From an uncultured Clostridia bacterium (lineage in GTDB: Bacteria > Bacillota > Clostridia > Christensenellales > Aristaeellaceae), in assembly GCA_934621485.1 (NCBI GenBank), contig CAKTUS010000113.1, forward strand, positions 1 to 7,354: a DNA stretch of 7,354 nucleotides. The letters are read 5' to 3'. Each line of letters begins with the position of its first letter. Positions within the stretch are counted from its first letter, which is position 1. Under the pieces are notes generated by a model, which was given only the letters and a program-made list of their open reading frames with translations, ran no database searches and was not told the DNA's origin. Shown one piece after another: positions 1 to 5,052 of this stretch. The position numbers and the translations under genes were made by a program.

Positions 1-30
1 GAGTTTTTCCCGCAATTCTTCTATCTTCAT
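1..30 (-). CDS. 5' end of a gene running off the left edge (possibly veg-like)
   Basis: An ATG at 30-28 on the minus strand opens ten codons reading MKIEELREKL before the window ends. It is preceded by GGAG at 38-35, four bases upstream, a good though close ribosome binding site. It lies downstream of the sipL-like gene in the same orientation, beyond that gene's terminator, so it is probably transcribed separately. The product cannot be identified from ten residues. From general knowledge of clostridial gene order, a small Veg-family protein (DUF1021), which often begins with a short charged helix, is possible near sipL and ispE; that is inference from context only. The start is better supported than the identity. 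Confidence 0.5.
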   Translation of the reverse strand, partial: MKIEELREKL

Positions 31-34
31 ACCA

Positions 35-66
35 CTCCATTATATCACTTTTTTTAATGTTGTTGC
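35..66 (-). promoter_or_regulatory. Possible promoter and RBS of the left-edge gene
   Basis: A perfect TATAAT lies at 44-39 on the minus strand, with only a weak -35 match (GCAACA, 66-61, 16-nt spacer). If used, transcription would begin almost at the ATG, giving a nearly leaderless message, and the TATAAT would overlap the bases just before the GGAG Shine-Dalgarno at 38-35. The A/T-rich run just upstream (45-60) is compatible with a promoter. The hexamer may equally be chance in an A/T-rich gap. Confidence 0.3.
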
Positions 67-85
67 CCTGAAACCGGTTTATCCG

Positions 86-160
86 TCAAAAACAAACGCG
101 GGATTGCATAGGAACCGCCCGGCGCAGCAACGGCCGGGCGGTTCCTGTTAACGGCAATCC
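86..160 (-). terminator. Two-tier hairpin terminator after the sipL-like gene
   Basis: Positions 110-123 and 133-146 form a perfect 14-bp stem around a 9-nt loop. Outside it, 101-107 pairs with 154-160 for another 7 bp, separated by an asymmetric internal loop. Reading on the minus strand, a T-rich stretch (GTTTGTTTTTG, plus 97-87) follows a few bases after the outer stem. It starts 36 nt past the sipL-like stop codon, so it fits an intrinsic terminator for that gene. The T-tract is interrupted and slightly displaced, so strength is uncertain. Confidence 0.75.
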
Positions 161-195
161 AACGGACTCGGCAAGGAGAGGACCGCCGTTTGGCG

Positions 196-1758
196 TTAAC
201 GGCCGTTTTCCGAGCCCGCCCGCAGAATCACGTGATGCGCCTGCCCGTCGTCGTTCAGGGAGGGGTTCATGGCCCGAAGGCTGTCGCAGCTTACGCGATA
301 GCGCTTGGCAATGTCCCACAGGCTTTCGCCGGGCTGGCTGAAGTAGAGCAAAATGCCCGGCTCGGCCTCCGGAGCGGGCTGGGCCGTGACCTGGGTGACC
401 AGGGGCTCGCCGCCCAGCTGCACATCAAAATCGTCCATATGCAGAATGAATTTCACCTCTACCCGGTCGCTGGTGATGGCGCTGACGTCCACGTTATCCA
501 CCGTCAGCGTCAGGCTTTCCGGCTGGGCGGCGTCTGCGGCAAAACTCATGCGGAAGGGTTCCTCCGTTTGCCAGGTTTGCGGAACGGCGGTATCGTCGGT
601 CATGTACAGCAGGGTAACCTCCATCATGCCTTCCACGGTCAGCTTGCCGTTTTGGCGGGCAAAATCCGTCATCACCGGGCGCAGGCAGGCTTTCAGCGGC
701 GTGCGTACCGGGGGCTGGCTGTCCAGCAGCAGGGTCATTTTGCCGCTTTCGGCGGTATGCAGCTGCCGGTGGCTCAATACTCGCTGAATGTTTTGCCGTT
801 CCAGTGCCAGCGCGTCGCCCTGAGTGGTATAGGCGTCCAGCAGCAGACACACCTCCCGCTGGCGGGTGGCGTGGGCGCTTAAACCCAGCAGCACCTCCGC
901 CCTGAGGGTACGCTCCCCTTCCTCGCCGCCTTCCTGGGACAGGACGGCCACGTCCTTCACCACGGCGGAAACGCACAGCCCGTCGCCGGTTTCCCCAGGC
1001 AGCGACAGGGTTTCCTCAAAGGGCACGGTGTGGCGGGTAATCACCAGCGGCCTTTGCGGCATGCGGCTCAAATGAGTCACTTCCAGCAGCACATTGCCCG
1101 AAACGGTCACCCGTTCTTCGCCGCCCATCACATCCTGCACGGTCACACCGGCGGTAGCGTACAACGTGTCCGTAATTTGCAGCGTGTCGTTCAGCTCGCA
1201 CTCGTCCCGGATGAGCACATCCTGCTGGCTTTGGGCCGCAGTCTGACAGCCGCACAGGGTTTCGGTGCGCAGCATCAGCCCGTCCATGCCGCGAACGCCC
1301 GTCACCACGGAAATGGGCTCGTCCGAAAGCACACGGCACTGCACCCGCAAAATAGCCATCAGATGCAGCCGCCCGCCCTGGGCCGAGGCCTCCACATGCT
1401 CCACCATCAGGCTCACCGGGGCCGTCATGCCGGGCTGCGCCCCGTCCAAATCTATGGGGTGGCTGAACTCCGCCGACGCCTCCAGAGCGCTCACATGGGT
1501 GGGGTCGCCCTGGGTATACAGCACGTGGAAGGTCACCTTTCCCTCTGCCGTCACCCGACCCATCTCCACGGTGCTCTGGTCCAGCACGGCCATGGCATCG
1601 CTGAGCAGCACGCTGGTTTCCTCCCGCAGGCCGCCCGGCAGCGCAATTTCGCCCTCCACCACGGCCTGGCTCAGCCCCTCGTCCACAAAACGCTGAAGCG
1701 TAAGCTCCTCTTGCAAAACCTCCGGCTTTCCGGCCGTTTTTTTCTGCCTGTCATCCAT
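196..1758 (-). CDS. sipL: SipL-like spore coat morphogenesis protein (SPOCS/DUF3794 + LysM)
   Basis: The 520-residue protein is made of SPOCS (DUF3794)-type beta-rich stretches followed by a C-terminal LysM domain. Three stretches show the family pattern of a strand, 'G-x-V-x-hh-hh-LY', then a 'hPF/F' segment: about 35-145, 185-310 and 345-450. The LysM domain covers about 469-512, with the typical GESLWDIAKRY and 'LRAMNP' elements. This layout and length match SipL, which in Clostridioides difficile binds the ATPase SpoIVA through its LysM domain to anchor the coat on the forespore in the mother cell. The reading frame stays open to 1857, but ATG 1758 is preferred: it has GGGAGGAG (1776-1769) plus GGGAG (1767-1763) upstream and lies just past a sigma-E-like promoter. 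No signal peptide or membrane segment is seen, as expected for a mother-cell cytoplasmic protein. A general DUF3794/LysM protein of unknown role is the main alternative. Confidence 0.85.
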   Translation of the reverse strand: MDDRQKKTAGKPEVLQEELTLQRFVDEGLSQAVVEGEIALPGGLREETSVLLSDAMAVLDQSTVEMGRVTAEGKVTFHVLYTQGDPTHVSALEASAEFSHPIDLDGAQPGMTAPVSLMVEHVEASAQGGRLHLMAILRVQCRVLSDEPISVVTGVRGMDGLMLRTETLCGCQTAAQSQQDVLIRDECELNDTLQITDTLYATAGVTVQDVMGGEERVTVSGNVLLEVTHLSRMPQRPLVITRHTVPFEETLSLPGETGDGLCVSAVVKDVAVLSQEGGEEGERTLRAEVLLGLSAHATRQREVCLLLDAYTTQGDALALERQNIQRVLSHRQLHTAESGKMTLLLDSQPPVRTPLKACLRPVMTDFARQNGKLTVEGMMEVTLLYMTDDTAVPQTWQTEEPFRMSFAADAAQPESLTLTVDNVDVSAITSDRVEVKFILHMDDFDVQLGGEPLVTQVTAQPAPEAEPGILLYFSQPGESLWDIAKRYRVSCDSLRAMNPSLNDDGQAHHVILRAGSENGR

Positions 1759-1791
1759 ATGGCTCCCACTCCTCCCAAGCGCTTTGTGAAA

Positions 1792-1820
1792 AGGGTATGC
1801 GCTCAGGCAGGCGCATATGA
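1792..1820 (-). promoter_or_regulatory. Sigma-E-type sporulation promoter for the sipL-like gene
   Basis: On the minus strand TCATATG (1820-1814) is followed after exactly 14 nt by CATACCCT (1799-1792). The sigma-E consensus known from Bacillus subtilis is close to TCATATT, 14-15 nt, CATACAnT, so only one base in each box departs. The predicted start of transcription near 1785 leaves a leader of about 27 nt containing the GGGAGGAG site. sipL is a sigma-E gene in C. difficile, so position and gene identity agree. The match was found by eye and has not been scored against background. Confidence 0.65.
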
Positions 1821-1860
1821 CGCCACGGCGGCCCGGGAGTGGTTTTGAGCCCTGCATCGC

Positions 1861-1913
1861 TTGCCGGCCTTTGTCGAAATATGGTACAATGACGGCATGA
1901 AAACAGGAAGGAG
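1861..1913 (+). promoter_or_regulatory. Sigma-A-like promoter and RBS for the acyltransferase gene
   Basis: TTGCCG (1861-1866) and TACAAT (1885-1890) are separated by 18 nt, and TGG directly before the -10 gives an extended -10. Transcription would start near 1897. AGGAAGGAG at 1905-1913 sits 9 nt before a GTG at 1923, which sets the start codon. An ATG at 1897-1899 is in another frame and precedes the Shine-Dalgarno, so it is not the start. This promoter faces away from the sigma-E-like promoter of the sipL-like gene about 65-100 nt away. Confidence 0.6.
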
Positions 1914-1922
1914 ACCACTCCC

Positions 1923-4025
1923 GTGCAGAACCGTCCCCAAACCGCCGTAACGGCCTCCCGGCGCGTAATGCTTGTTTTGATGTCCCTGAGCACGCTCTAT
2001 CAGTATATGTACTGCTCCATGCTGTCCAGCGCCCTTGGCATGCTGCCGGTTTTGGGCGGAGCCATGTTCATGACGGTGCGGGTAACCGCCACCTTTTGCC
2101 ACAGCGTGCTGGGCGATGGGCGCAAATATACCACCCGCCGCATGCGGGTGGTGTTTACCGTGCTTTGCAGCCTGATGCTGATATGCGCTCTGGTTTTGCA
2201 GCTGCTCTACCCCGGCCTGTGGGCGGAAAAAGCGGTGTGGATTCTGTTTGCGGTGGTCGCGCTGCTCAGCCTGCGCATCGCCCTGGCGCGGCGGCTGGTG
2301 GCCCGCCGCATGCGCCGCACCATCAGCGGCCGCGCCTGCGCCATTTGTTTGGGGCTGTGCGTTGCCGTTCCTCTGGGGGCCATGGCGTGGATTCTGACGG
2401 TGAACGTGGGCGCTGCGGACGGCTGGCTGCTGTGGGGCGGCTTTGCGGCCGGGGCCGCGCTGGAAGTGTACTCCCTGTGGCGGGAGCGCGACCTGGTGGC
2501 CCTGGAAGGCCTGCCCGACGACATTGACCGGGAAACGGTGGAGCACATTGCCCACGAATTGTACAGCGCCAACGCCTACGGCGCGTTTTCCCGGCTGTTT
2601 ACGCTGGTGCTGCTGGCGCTGCAACTAACCCTGGTGATGGTGTGCACCCTCATCGGTCTCACCACCCAGGCGCTGTTTACCTGCATGCTGCTGGCGGTAG
2701 GCTGTACTGTGCTGGCGCAGGAAGTTTCCCGGTACTGCCTGAAAAAGGCCCCGCAGATTTCAGCCACCCACATGCTGCTGGTGGGCCTGTTTTTGTGGAT
2801 GTATGGGCTGTTTTTGCTGTACCGGCAGATGGACGACGCGCCCAGCCTGCTTTTGAGCTATGTGGCGGTAGTCATTGTGATTGGCGGCCTCACCATCAGC
2901 GTAACGGCGCTGGCGGAGCTGGAGCGCCGCATGGGCAACGTGGCGAAGTATCAGCTGCAAAACCACATGCACGGCTATGCGCAGATTCGCGCCGCCTCCA
3001 CCGAACTGGCCACCCTGCTTGGGCAAATGCTGGCGCTGATTTTAACCACGGCATTGTGCATGCCCAAGGGCGTATTTCTGCGTCCCAGCCTTTCGGAGCT
3101 GACCGGCGCGTTTCGCCCGCTGATGGTGGCTCCGCCGCTGTTGCTGCTGCTGGCGGCCATTGTCAGCACGCTGCATTTTCCCATGAACAACCGTCACTTT
3201 CAAAAGCTGGCACGCTGGCTGACCCTGGAGGACGAGGGGGTAGACAACCCGGCCCTGCGTGAGCAGTTGAACGGCGTGGTGGTCAAACGGCACAAAAACC
3301 GCTTTGGCGTGCGGCTGATTATCACCCTGCTCAGACCGCTGTACTATCACAAGGTGACTGGCAAGGAGCGGCTGAACGGCTACGAGGACGGCAGCATGAT
3401 TCTCATTTGCAACCATGGCGAAATTTATGGCCCCGTGGTTGCCAACCTGTACATTCCCATCGATTTCCGGCCCTGGGTGCTGGACAAAATGATGGATGAG
3501 CAGGCCATTGTGGAACATATGTATTACGGCACCATGGAGCGGCAGAAATGGCTGCCCGAGCGCTGGAAACGGCCGCTGATTCGACTGATTACCCCCCTGT
3601 TTATGTGGATCTTTCACAGCCTGGACGCCATTCCCGTGCACCGGGGCCAGCCCAAGGAGCTGATTCAAACCTTCCGCCAGACCCTGGACGCCATGCAGGC
3701 GGGCGACAACATTCTTTTGTTCCCGGAAAACGCCGATGAGCATGAGGAGGGCAAGAGCGGCTTTGTGCGCGACGGGGGCGTCGGCCAGCTGTATACCGGC
3801 TTTGCCATGATTGCGCCCATGTACTGGGCCAAGGTACACAAGCGGGCGGTGTTCGTGCCCATTTACGCCAGCAAAAAGCAGCGTACCCTGACCATTGGCT
3901 ACGGCATCGAGTACAACCCTGAAAACAATGCCGGCGCTGAAAAGCAGCGCATTGTGGACGAACTGCTTGCCGCCATGCAGCGCATGGCCGACGAGGAAAC
4001 CGCCAAGGCCAGCCGAAAGCGATAA
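1923..4025 (+). CDS. MFS-like membrane protein fused to a PlsC-like acyltransferase domain
   Basis: The 700-residue protein starts at GTG 1923. The first ~420 residues hold about ten or eleven hydrophobic segments (roughly 14-45, 74-97, 103-122, 137-160, 166-185, 222-247, 249-267, 281-300, 308-332, 361-380, 398-418), with a polar loop at 186-221 near the middle, as in major facilitator carriers. Residues ~450-690 look like a glycerolipid acyltransferase: NHGEIYG (497-503) as block I, IPVHRG (570-575) as block II, LLFPEN (598-603) as block III and FVPIYA (644-649) as block IV. The usual block I is NHxxxxD, but here the Asp position is Gly503, and FPEG is FPEN. The catalytic His498 and Arg574 remain. 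A role in moving and re-acylating a lysolipid is suggested by analogy to LplT-Aas fusions, but this is inference. The gene is monocistronic, divergent from sipL and ended by hairpins at 4031-4100. Confidence 0.8.
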   Translation: MQNRPQTAVTASRRVMLVLMSLSTLYQYMYCSMLSSALGMLPVLGGAMFMTVRVTATFCHSVLGDGRKYTTRRMRVVFTVLCSLMLICALVLQLLYPGLWAEKAVWILFAVVALLSLRIALARRLVARRMRRTISGRACAICLGLCVAVPLGAMAWILTVNVGAADGWLLWGGFAAGAALEVYSLWRERDLVALEGLPDDIDRETVEHIAHELYSANAYGAFSRLFTLVLLALQLTLVMVCTLIGLTTQALFTCMLLAVGCTVLAQEVSRYCLKKAPQISATHMLLVGLFLWMYGLFLLYRQMDDAPSLLLSYVAVVIVIGGLTISVTALAELERRMGNVAKYQLQNHMHGYAQIRAASTELATLLGQMLALILTTALCMPKGVFLRPSLSELTGAFRPLMVAPPLLLLLAAIVSTLHFPMNNRHFQKLARWLTLEDEGVDNPALREQLNGVVVKRHKNRFGVRLIITLLRPLYYHKVTGKERLNGYEDGSMILICNHGEIYGPVVANLYIPIDFRPWVLDKMMDEQAIVEHMYYGTMERQKWLPERWKRPLIRLITPLFMWIFHSLDAIPVHRGQPKELIQTFRQTLDAMQAGDNILLFPENADEHEEGKSGFVRDGGVGQLYTGFAMIAPMYWAKVHKRAVFVPIYASKKQRTLTIGYGIEYNPENNAGAEKQRIVDELLAAMQRMADEETAKASRKR

Positions 4026-4030
4026 GCCCC

Positions 4031-4064
4031 AGCCCTCCCGCCGCTTTGCCGCAGGAGGGCTTTC
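4031..4064 (+). terminator. Hairpin after the acyltransferase gene
   Basis: AGCCCTCC (4031-4038) pairs with GGAGGGCT (4054-4061), 8 bp around a 15-nt GC-rich loop, starting five bases after the stop codon and followed by only two more T's and CC. It is a plausible but weak intrinsic terminator. The next hairpin at 4076-4100 may act with it. Confidence 0.5.
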
Positions 4065-4075
4065 CGCGCATCCAA

Positions 4076-4113
4076 AAAGCTCGCCTTGCTGGCGAGCTTT
4101 AGACTGTTGAAAA
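4076..4113. repeat. Hairpin repeat, copy A
   Basis: AAAGCTCGCC (4076-4085) and GGCGAGCTTT (4091-4100) form a perfect 10-bp stem with the loop TTGCT, followed by AGAC and TGTTGAAAA (4105-4113). The stem plus its tail recurs almost unchanged at 4255-4290. It could also add to termination after the acyltransferase gene, but the T-run is only three bases outside the GC stem. Confidence 0.75.
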
Positions 4114-4184
4114 CCCCTCTACGAGAGAGTGCGTCCGTACACACGGCTACGTTTGTTCGCGGGGAAAATGCTGTGGCATAAGGC

Positions 4185-4231
4185 TTAGGGGCTCCGCCCT
4201 TAAAACCCCGGCAGGAGGCACTGCCTCCTGC
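4185..4231. repeat. Two tandem small hairpins between the repeat copies
   Basis: TTAGGGGC (4185-4192) pairs with GCCCTTAA (4196-4203), with one G-T pair and a 3-nt loop. Eight bases further, GCAGGAGGCA (4211-4220) pairs with TGCCTCCTGC (4222-4231) around a single central base, so the true loop must open a few pairs. Neither is followed by a T-run in either direction, so terminator function is unlikely. They look like part of a non-coding repeat cassette. Confidence 0.55.
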
Positions 4232-4239
4232 ATCTCCAC

Positions 4240-4290
4240 TTTTTCAGCAACCTGAGCTTGCCTGGCGGCGAGCTTCAGACTGTTGAAAAA
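4240..4290. repeat. Hairpin repeat, copy B, with outer inverted arms
   Basis: AGCTTGCC (4255-4262) pairs with GGCGAGCT (4267-4274), with one G-T pair and loop TGGC. TCAGAC and TGTTGAAAAAA follow, matching copy A 177 nt upstream. In addition TTTTTCAGCA (4240-4249) is nearly the reverse complement of TGTTGAAAAA (4281-4290), so the whole 51 nt can fold as a longer imperfect stem. The same arm is also inverted relative to the tail of copy A. Confidence 0.75.
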
Positions 4291-4301
4291 ACCTGAGAGG
4301 T

Positions 4302-4328
4302 ATCGGAGGGCCGCGGCCCTCCGATTTT
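4302..4328 (+). terminator. Perfect 24-nt palindrome with a short T tail
   Basis: Positions 4302-4325 are a perfect palindrome, each half being ATCGGAGGGCCG or its complement, followed on the plus strand by TTT and C. As RNA it would form a GC-rich stem with a small loop and a four-T end, a possible back-up terminator for plus-strand transcription. On the minus strand no T-run follows. Without a dedicated gene just upstream it may instead belong to the repeat cassette. Confidence 0.45.
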
Positions 4329-4332
4329 CATT

Positions 4333-4389
4333 CCGAAACCGGCGGCGTGTACGTCGGTTTCGGCTGCCTTGCGCAGCAAGGCTTTCCTT
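4333..4389. repeat. Two further adjacent hairpins
   Basis: CCGAAACCG (4333-4341) pairs with CGGTTTCGG (4355-4363) around a 13-nt loop. Three bases later, GCCTTGC (4366-4372) pairs with GCAAGGC (4376-4382) around GCA and is followed by TTTCCTT. The second could weakly stop plus-strand transcription. The two follow the 24-nt palindrome closely, continuing the run of stem-loops. Confidence 0.5.
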
Positions 4390-4431
4390 ACGCGCTTTGC
4401 GCCCGGCGAGCAGTCAAAACGCGCCTCTCGC

Positions 4432-4463
4432 CCCAAAAAAACGCCTGACGGCGTTCTTTTGGG
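4432..4463 (-). terminator. Intrinsic terminator of the acetyltransferase transcript (likely bidirectional)
   Basis: AACGCC (4440-4445) pairs with GGCGTT (4450-4455) around TGAC, and beyond one A/C mismatch CCCAAAA (4432-4438) pairs with TTTTGGG (4457-4463). On the minus strand the GC stem runs straight into seven T's (plus 4441-4435), a textbook Rho-independent terminator 44 nt past the acetyltransferase stop. On the plus strand TTCTTTT follows the stem, so it may also stop readthrough from the acyltransferase side. Confidence 0.85.
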
Positions 4464-4506
4464 ACGGCCCGAGTTTTCCGCTTTCGTAAGAAAACGGGAA
4501 ACGGGC

Positions 4507-5028
4507 TCATTCTTGTGTTTTGCGATAACGCACCACTTTGGCGGGCACGCCGGCCACCACGGCGTAGGGAGGAACATCCCTGCTTACCACAGCCCCGGCG
4601 CCAATTACGGCGCCTGTACCAATCGTTACGCCCGGCAGGATGGTCACCCTTCCGCCAATCCATACGTCGTCCTGAATATTTACGGGCTGCAACGGTTCAA
4701 AGCCCTGTTCGCACATGGGAATATCCAACCGGTCTATGCGGTGGTTGCGGGTATAGATGACGCAATCCGGCCCCATCATCACATCCCGGCCAATGTGTAC
4801 GCCCTCGCCAATGGAGGCGTTTATCCCGATGCCGGACCGGTCCCCCAGGGTAACGAGACGGCCGAAATGGGCGTGACGTTCCACGTTCACATCATCGCCG
4901 CAGGCGGCCAGCATATGCCGGGCGCAAAAGGCGCGCAGCTTCCTGCCCAAAACGCTGCGTCTGGAAACGGGCAAATGCTGGGCTACCAAATCGTAAACCA
5001 CAACCGAAAAGAGGCGGATGGGCTTCAT
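4507..5028 (-). CDS. Hexapeptide-repeat (left-handed beta-helix) O-acetyltransferase
   Basis: The 173-residue protein belongs to the LacA/maltose-acetyltransferase-like group that moves acetyl from acetyl-CoA to a sugar or similar hydroxyl. An N-terminal helical part (1-42, with the family-typical 'R...FCARHML..CG') leads into hexapeptide repeats from about 45 to 92 ('IGINASIGEGVHIGRDVMMGP') and again from 116 to 160 ('VWIGGRVTILPGVTIGTGAVIGAGAVV'). The loop between them carries TRNHRIDR, where His96 is the likely catalytic base, and the end VAGVPAKVVRYR (158-169) is the usual closing motif. Length is normal for trimeric members. Its closest look-alikes acetylate surface polysaccharides or glycans, but no sugar genes are visible here, so the acceptor is unknown. 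AGGAGG at 5040-5035 is 6 nt before the ATG. It follows thrS by 24 nt with no terminator, so co-transcription is likely. Confidence 0.9.
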   Translation of the reverse strand: MKPIRLFSVVVYDLVAQHLPVSRRSVLGRKLRAFCARHMLAACGDDVNVERHAHFGRLVTLGDRSGIGINASIGEGVHIGRDVMMGPDCVIYTRNHRIDRLDIPMCEQGFEPLQPVNIQDDVWIGGRVTILPGVTIGTGAVIGAGAVVSRDVPPYAVVAGVPAKVVRYRKTQE

Positions 5029-5052
5029 GATTTTCCTCCTGGCGTAGCGCCG

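Larger units (their letters stand above)
4026..4506. other. Gene-free, hairpin-rich intergenic region
   Basis: This stretch lies between two converging genes, so no promoter is expected, and none is apparent. I find no convincing coding frame: the short open frames here lack a Shine-Dalgarno or read through the hairpins. It holds at least eight stem-loops: 4031-4061, 4076-4100, 4185-4203, 4211-4231, 4255-4274, 4302-4325, 4333-4363 and 4366-4382, then the terminator at 4432-4463 and a looser hairpin around 4468-4498. Only the first and last groups are explained by termination. The middle, about 4076-4390, resembles an assembly of short repetitive elements. Confidence 0.7.

Noticed and set aside
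1030..1848. A 272-codon open frame on the plus strand
   Set aside because: It is antisense to the sipL-like gene, rich in His, Gln, Arg and Ala, has no ribosome binding site and resembles no family.
1759..1857. N-terminal extension of the sipL-like protein by 33 residues
   Set aside because: The extension would cover the sigma-E-like promoter and a good Shine-Dalgarno lies just before the internal ATG 1758; the extra residues have no family character.
1803..2624. A 273-codon open frame on the minus strand
   Set aside because: It crosses the divergent promoter region and the complement of the acyltransferase gene. Its Gln/His/Ala-rich composition marks it as a shadow frame.
3042..3839. A 265-codon open frame on the minus strand
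   Set aside because: It is antisense to the acyltransferase domain, whose motifs on the plus strand are clear; no start signal is present.
4078..4290. CRISPR array
   Set aside because: There are only two repeat copies, 177 nt apart, with internal hairpins in the spacer region; spacing and number do not fit.
4283..4489. Small plus-strand open frame in the intergenic region
   Set aside because: It runs through the 24-nt palindrome and several hairpins, has an Arg-rich composition and lacks a Shine-Dalgarno.
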